The notes beneath the pieces were generated by a model. That model did not search any database. It was not told the DNA's origin and saw nothing but the letters and a program-made list of their open reading frames with translations. From assembly GCA_016875515.1 (NCBI GenBank), contig VGRA01000157.1:1-6419 (forward strand): DNA of 6,419 nt, in the 5' to 3' direction. Positions 1 through 3,779 of the stretch are shown here, one piece after another; position 1 is the first letter of the stretch; every line of letters begins with the position of its first letter. A program made the translations under genes and the position numbers. This DNA comes from Deltaproteobacteria bacterium (GTDB lineage: Bacteria; Myxococcota; Myxococcia; Myxococcales; Myxococcaceae).

Positions 1-54
1 CCAGCCACCGGGCGGGCCGCACGTCACGGCCCCGGCAAGCGGCCGCGCAAGTAG
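1..54 (+). CDS. Possible 3' end of an upstream gene (very tentative)
   Basis: The first 54 bases are open in frame 1 and end in TAG at 52-54. They would encode a short basic tail ending in the residues GKRPRK, with mostly G or C third positions. The reading frame starting at base 2 is also open and ends in TGA at 68-70, overlapping the kinase start as ATGA. I cannot tell which of the two, if either, is a real C-terminus. If one is, the lipid kinase downstream is at least the second gene of an operon, which would fit the absence of any recognisable promoter in front of it. No function can be given. Confidence 0.25.
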   Translation, partial: PATGRAARHGPGKRPRK

Positions 55-66
55 GATGGCGAACGC

Positions 67-984
67 ATGAAGACCTTCTTCGTGGTGAACCCGGAGAGCG
101 CGGCGGGGAAGACGGGCCGGCGCTGGGCGCAGATCTCCGCAGAGCTGGGCAAGGCGGTGGGCCCCTTCGGCCACGGCTTCACCGAGCGGCCCGTGCACGC
201 GGTGGAGCTGGCCCGGCGCGCGCTGCACGAGGGGTACGACTGCGTGGTGGCGGTGGGCGGGGATGGCACCGTCAACGAGGTGGTGAACGGCTTCTTCGAG
301 GACGGCAACGCCATCAACCCGGCGGCCGCCCTGGGCGTACTGCCCGCGGGGACGGGCGGGGACTTCCGCCGCACCTTCGGGTGGGAGCTGGCGGTGCCGG
401 AGGGGGCGCGGCGCCTGGCGCGGCCGGAGACGCGCCCGTTCGACGTGGGGCTGGTGGAGTACGTCACGCCCTCGGGAGAGAAGGCGCGGCGGTACTTCGC
501 CAACATCTGCAGCTTCGGCGTGTCCGGGCTGGTGGACCGCGAGGTGGGACGGGCGAGCAAGTCGCTCGGGGGGCGGGCCGCCTTCTTCGTGGGGAGCACC
601 CGGGCGCTCTTGCAGTACTCGGACCGGCCGGTGCGGCTGAAGCTGGACGGCGGCCCTGCGCAGGAGTTCCAGGTGACGACGGTGGCGGTTGCCAACGGCC
701 GCTACTTCGGCGGGGGGATGTGCGTGGCCCCGGACGCGAATCCGTCCGACGCCCAGTTCGACGTGACGGTGTGGAGCGGCTTCGGCGTGACGGACTTCAT
801 CACCAAGAGCGCGTCCATCTACAGCGGCGAGCACGTGAAGCTGTCCGGCACGAAGCGGTTCCGCTGCAAGGTGCTGGAGGCGGAGAGCGCGGAGGAGGTG
901 CTGCTGGACGTGGATGGCGAGCAGCCCGGTGCGCTGCCGTGCCGCGTCTCGCTCCTGCCCTCGGCCATCCGGTTGAAGGGATGA
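67..984 (+). CDS. Diacylglycerol/lipid kinase family protein (YegS/BmrU/DgkB-like)
   Basis: This 305-residue protein belongs to the DAGK catalytic-domain lipid kinases, which phosphorylate a lipid hydroxyl (diacylglycerol or a related lipid) with ATP at the inner membrane face. Seen in the sequence: a start with the family's N-P pair (residues 8-9); the nucleotide-binding GGDGTVNEV loop at 64-72; LPAGTGGDF at 92-100, the position of the usual GTxNDF motif; a GGGMCVAPDA segment at 215-224; and DVDGE at 281-285, where this family carries its likely catalytic acid. Length is normal (about 300). There is no signal peptide or membrane segment, so it is a cytoplasmic or peripheral enzyme. The ATG at 67 is preceded by TAGGA at 52-56 with good spacing. 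Its stop overlaps the next start (ATGA, 981-984), so the lipoprotein gene is translationally coupled. Oddity: Gly replaces the usual Asn in GTxNDF. Exact substrate unknown. Confidence 0.93.
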   Translation: MKTFFVVNPESAAGKTGRRWAQISAELGKAVGPFGHGFTERPVHAVELARRALHEGYDCVVAVGGDGTVNEVVNGFFEDGNAINPAAALGVLPAGTGGDFRRTFGWELAVPEGARRLARPETRPFDVGLVEYVTPSGEKARRYFANICSFGVSGLVDREVGRASKSLGGRAAFFVGSTRALLQYSDRPVRLKLDGGPAQEFQVTTVAVANGRYFGGGMCVAPDANPSDAQFDVTVWSGFGVTDFITKSASIYSGEHVKLSGTKRFRCKVLEAESAEEVLLDVDGEQPGALPCRVSLLPSAIRLKG

Positions 985-1538
985 GCCGCCTTCGGCTGGC
1001 GGTGGCATGGGCAGGCCTGCTCGGGGCGGCCGGGTGCAGCAAGGCGGCGGCGCCGGCGGCCTCTCCCGGTTGCGAGGCACTGGGCGTCCGGACGGGGGAG
1101 GGCGGAGCCAACACCCACGTCCCCTCGTGCGAGGACGCAGCCGCCTGCGGCAACGGGCAGAACCCGCCCACCGGGGGGCCGCACTGCGGGACGTGGATGG
1201 CATGCGGCGCCTTCCCGGGCGCCGGGGCGGCAGAGGCCTGCCAGTGGGTGCACAACCTGGAGCACGGCCACCTGGTGCTGCTCTACAACTGCCCGGCGGG
1301 GTGCACGGAGGAACTGGCCGCGCTGGAGGCGTTCCGCAAGGACGTTCCAGCCGGCGTCAACGGCGTCCCGCGCGCGCTGCTCGTTCCCTGGCCCACGCTG
1401 CCCGGGAAGGTGGGAGCGGTGGTGTGGGGGACGTCCTGGGTGGGGAACGCGGTGGACGAGGCGGCGCTGCGCTGCGTGCTGGGCGCGCAGGACGACGCGG
1501 CCCCGGAGCCGGGGCTCGGCTGCGCCGCCGGTATGTAG
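981..1538 (+). CDS. DUF3105 family lipoprotein, cysteine-rich
   Basis: This predicted exported lipoprotein of 185 residues has a DUF3105 domain; the family has no established biochemical role. Residues 1-18 form a short signal peptide (Arg at 3 and 5, then a hydrophobic stretch) ending in GAAGC, so Cys19 is the likely lipidated residue. The DUF3105 signature is visible as PPTGGPH at 62-68, the histidine-rich WVHNLEHGH at 89-97 followed by a strand, and VVWGTSW at 147-153. Ten further cysteines (31, 50, 56, 69, 75, 87, 104, 108, 165, 181) suggest up to five disulfides in the periplasm, which is more than I would expect for this family. The conserved His/Glu cluster could bind a metal, but that is inference. 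The frame is open further upstream inside the kinase gene; the ATG at 981 was chosen because it gives the signal peptide and the ATGA overlap. GAAGGG touches the start, so translation probably depends on coupling to the kinase. Confidence 0.85.
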   Translation: MSRLRLAVAWAGLLGAAGCSKAAAPAASPGCEALGVRTGEGGANTHVPSCEDAAACGNGQNPPTGGPHCGTWMACGAFPGAGAAEACQWVHNLEHGHLVLLYNCPAGCTEELAALEAFRKDVPAGVNGVPRALLVPWPTLPGKVGAVVWGTSWVGNAVDEAALRCVLGAQDDAAPEPGLGCAAGM

Positions 1539-1551
1539 GGCGGCGCAGGCC

Positions 1552-2701
1552 TCAAGGCAGGGGGCAGGGCGTGTCGTCGCACACCTGCTGGCCCGGCGGC
1601 GGGAGGTTGGACTGCGAGCAGCCGGCGAGATCCTGGAAGGTGTTGCCCGCCCGGAAGTCCACGTCCGTCCCGCGCCAGCCGCGGTACACGCCGCAGCCCG
1701 GCCCGTGGGCGATGCGCGTGTCCGTGACCACCTGGCTCACGCCCAGGTATCCCTCGAGGAACAAGATGACGGAGCAGTCCGCGTCGTAGTTGGTGGCTGA
1801 CGGGCCCGCCTTGCACACGCCGGTGGTGACGCTCTCGCCCCCGGCGTACTAGGCGCCCGCCTGGGCCACGCGGGACGAGGGGTGGACGGCCCTGGAGAAG
1901 TACAGCCCCTGCCAGTCACCGGCCGAGGGCACGGCCTCCGCCGAGGTGAACGTCACGGGCCCGGCCGCGGTGCCCTGCACCACGAGCGCGCCCTGGGGCA
2001 CCCAGTTGCCGTCCCGCAGCGCCCCGCGCACGAGCACCTGCCGTCCACCGCCCCCCCCTCTCGAAGCGGAGCGTGACGCCCGCCTCCACGGTGAGGGTGG
2101 CCTCGGGGGACTCGGGCCGGCTGTCCCCCACCTCGATGATCCCCGCCACGCGGTAGGGGACGCCGAGGTCTCGGTGCGTGACCTGGGAGAGGACCGGCCG
2201 GGCGTTGTCATACGCGGCGGGCCCCAGGGACTGCAGGAGCACCTCGTTCCGCGCGTTGCCGGTGGAGGCGCCGCGCGGAAGCCCGTCCGCGAGGTCTACC
2301 CCCGCGCAGAGCGGGAAGGCGCCCGAGCCGGTCACGGTGAGCCCGTCCGAGCCGGGGATTAAGCGCGCGCCCACCAGCGCCACGCCGAGCCCGGTGGAGC
2401 CCTTCACCTCGAGCACCGCCCCCTCCTCGACCGTGAGGCTGACGTCCGGTCCCAAGCGGACCTCCGCGCAGCCGGTCACCGTCAGGGTGGCACCGGCGCC
2501 AGACAGGGTGAGCCCCTGCGGCACCTCGTGGATGCCGCGCCCCCACGTCTCGCCGGCGGCCAGCTGCGCGTGCACCACCGGCACCTCCCCGGAGAGATCG
2601 CAGGTTGGTGCAGGTGCGTCGCAACGCGCGAGCAGGGAGAGGAGGGCAGGGACCAGCGCGGCGCCGCGGGCAAGAGCTTGGGAGGGCATGGAGAGGAACA
2701 C
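1552..2701 (-). pseudogene. Exported beta-helix-like protein, broken by a frameshift and a stop
   Basis: Three open segments read as one protein. Segment 1 (2701 to about 2058) holds a signal peptide, then repetitive strand-turn sequence such as [15 protein letters not shown] and [13 protein letters not shown], typical of right-handed beta-helix proteins. At the C8 tract (2051-2058) the frame shifts by one base and continues as GRQVLVRGALRDG, then GPVTFTSAE and AGDWQGLYF, a pattern I associate with beta-helix proteins of this kind. An in-frame TAG at 1849-1851 interrupts just before YAGG. The remainder runs to TGA at 1552, with several cysteines. Removing one C and ignoring the TAG gives 382 residues. 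The GTG at 2701 is preferred because GGGAG lies just upstream; ATG 2689 in the same frame is an alternative. The lipobox-like end LLARC has Arg where Gly/Ala/Ser is normal, so lipidation is doubtful. Function unknown, probably cell surface. Sequencing error is the alternative to decay. Confidence 0.7.
2051..2058. repeat. C8 (G8 on coding strand) homopolymer at the frameshift point
   Basis: Eight consecutive C sit exactly where the beta-helix reading frame changes from the segment ending VTLRFERGG to the one beginning GRQVLVRG. A tract of seven would join both segments in one frame. Such tracts are prone to strand slippage in the cell and to miscalls in sequencing, so the tract may be a decay mutation, a phase-variable switch or an artefact. 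Confidence 0.85.
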
Positions 2702-3131
2702 CCTGCTCCCGGCCGGGCCACTCCTTCGAAGCGAAGCGCTCCAGGCACAGGCGCAGCTGGTCGCGGACGTCACGGAAGCGTGCGCGCAGCACCTCGTCGG
2801 GCAGCGGCGTGGGGCTGGCCGGATCCGTCAGCGGCCTGTGCAGTCGCCGGGCCTTCCCGAGGAACGCCGGGCAGACCTCCTCGGCGCACAGGGTGATGAC
2901 CGTGTCCTCCGTGGCGGGGTCGATTTCCTGCCCGGACTTTGAGCGGTGGGTGGAGAGATCAATCCCCAGCTCCGCCATCACCTTCACCGCGCAGGGGTTG
3001 ACCCGGGACGGTTGGCTTCCGGCGCTCTGCACGCGCGCCCGCCCTCCCAGCAGCTGCCGCGCGAGCCCCTCGGCCATCTGGCTGCGCGCGGAGTTGGCCA
3101 CGCAGAGGAAGAGCAGGCCCGGGGGGCTCAC
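2208..3131 (-). CDS. arsC: Arsenate reductase ArsC (LMW phosphatase type), with lost stop codon and out-of-frame tail
   Basis: Residues 1 to about 137 (3131 down to roughly 2721) are a complete low-molecular-weight-phosphatase-type arsenate reductase, which reduces arsenate to arsenite in the cytoplasm through a Cys relay. Visible are the P-loop C10-VANSA-R16 (CX5R) followed by SQMAEG, the resolving pair C82 and C87 in LCAEEVCP, and the acid loop LTDPA at 101-105. The start is GTG 3131, preceded by AAAGG; it places the P-loop at the normal distance from the N-terminus. The family usually ends near residue 135-145. Here no stop occurs, and the frame runs on to 2208, giving a 307-residue product whose last 170 residues are an Arg/Gly/Ala-rich wrong-frame reading of the beta-helix gene. 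The enzyme part may still work; the tail probably has no function. It lies 41 bases after the acr3 remnant, the usual ars operon pairing. No arsR is present. Confidence 0.8.
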   Translation of the reverse strand: MSPPGLLFLCVANSARSQMAEGLARQLLGGRARVQSAGSQPSRVNPCAVKVMAELGIDLSTHRSKSGQEIDPATEDTVITLCAEEVCPAFLGKARRLHRPLTDPASPTPLPDEVLRARFRDVRDQLRLCLERFASKEWPGREQGVPLHALPSSCPRRRAGPCPPLPARALRRTCTNLRSLRGGAGGARAAGRRRDVGARHPRGAAGAHPVWRRCHPDGDRLRGGPLGTGRQPHGRGGGGARGEGLHRARRGAGGRALNPRLGRAHRDRLGRLPALRGGRPRGRASARRLHRQRAERGAPAVPGARRV

Positions 3132-3172
3132 GCTGCCTTTGGCGTGGGGCCGCAGGTGAAGCGCCCGCGGGC

Positions 3173-3758
3173 CTACTGCGCCACGTGCACCAGCCCCACC
3201 AGCACGGGCACCTCCACCAGCGGGCCGATGGCGGCGGCGAAGGCGGCGCCGTGGTGGATGCCGAAGCTGTCCACGGCCACGGCAATGGCCGGCTCGAAGT
3301 TGTTTTACGCCGCGGTGAAGCAGAGCGTGGCGGTGTGCCCGTAACCCGCGTCCAGCTTCCACCCCATGAGGAACGAGACGGAGAACATCAGCAGGCAGGA
3401 GGCGAGCAGCGGCACGGCTATCTGCAGCACGTCCAGCGGCAGCTGCAGGAGCGTCTCCCCTTCAGCGAGAACATGACGACGATGGTGAACAGCAGCGCCA
3501 CGAGCGTCAGCGGGGCCGTGCGGGGGACGAACCGCTGCTCGAACCAGTACCGTCCCTCACGGGCCAGCAGCGCGCGGCGGGTACATCCTCAGCACCAGCC
3601 CCACCGCGATGGGGAGCGACGTGCTCCCCACGCTCATCCGGTCCAGCGCCGCGGGAATGCCGGGGAAGAGCCGCCCCACCGCCCACCCCCGCCGCCATGG
3701 CGGTGAAGATCCACAGCGTCAGGTACCGGTCCAGGAACGACAGGCGCTTTTCGGTCAT
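3173..3758 (-). pseudogene. acr3: ACR3-type arsenite efflux permease, internally deleted and frameshifted
   Basis: ACR3 permeases export arsenite across the inner membrane with about ten helices and roughly 350 residues. Here 586 bases remain in pieces. From ATG 3758 the frame reads [20 protein letters not shown], the family's N-terminus. One extra base at about 3680 moves the frame to [20 protein letters not shown] and on to LRMYPP. At 3574-3586 this joins directly to [18 protein letters not shown], part of the later half, so about 150 residues are gone, including the central region holding the conserved Cys used in transport. A missing G at 3457-3460 shifts the frame again to [23 protein letters not shown] at 3305-3307 interrupts the conserved FTAA-x-NNFE motif, and the gene ends [17 protein letters not shown] at TAG 3173. 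It starts 21 bases after the helicase stop. It cannot make a working pump. Confidence 0.85.
3574..3586 (-). other. Deletion junction inside acr3 with microhomology
   Basis: On the coding strand, ATG TAC CCG CCG (M-Y-P-P, early part of ACR3) and ACC CGC CGC (T-R-R, late part) share the same bases ACCCGCC in two different frames. Both halves of the protein can claim these bases, as expected if a deletion occurred between two short direct repeats and left one copy. This is inferred from remembered ACR3 sequences, since the undeleted allele is not in the window. Confidence 0.55.
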
Positions 3759-3779
3759 GGCGACCGCCCGCCTGGCACG

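Noticed and set aside
24..695. Minus-strand open frame of 223 codons opposite the lipid kinase
   Set aside because: It is Ser/Pro/Arg-rich with no motif, antisense to a clear kinase gene; a GC-rich shadow.
1539..1551. Bidirectional terminator between the converging genes
   Set aside because: Only 13 bases separate the stops, and I see no hairpin followed by a T run.
1849..1851. TAG read as an amino acid (pyrrolysine-type or suppressor readthrough)
   Set aside because: The same gene has an independent frameshift and no recoding signal is visible; a plain nonsense mutation is simpler.
1882..3706. Long plus-strand open frames at 1946-2362, 2178-2942, 2605-3159 and 3185-3706
   Set aside because: They lie opposite recognisable ArsC, ACR3 and beta-helix coding sequence and have no recognisable motifs. 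High GC keeps antisense frames open.
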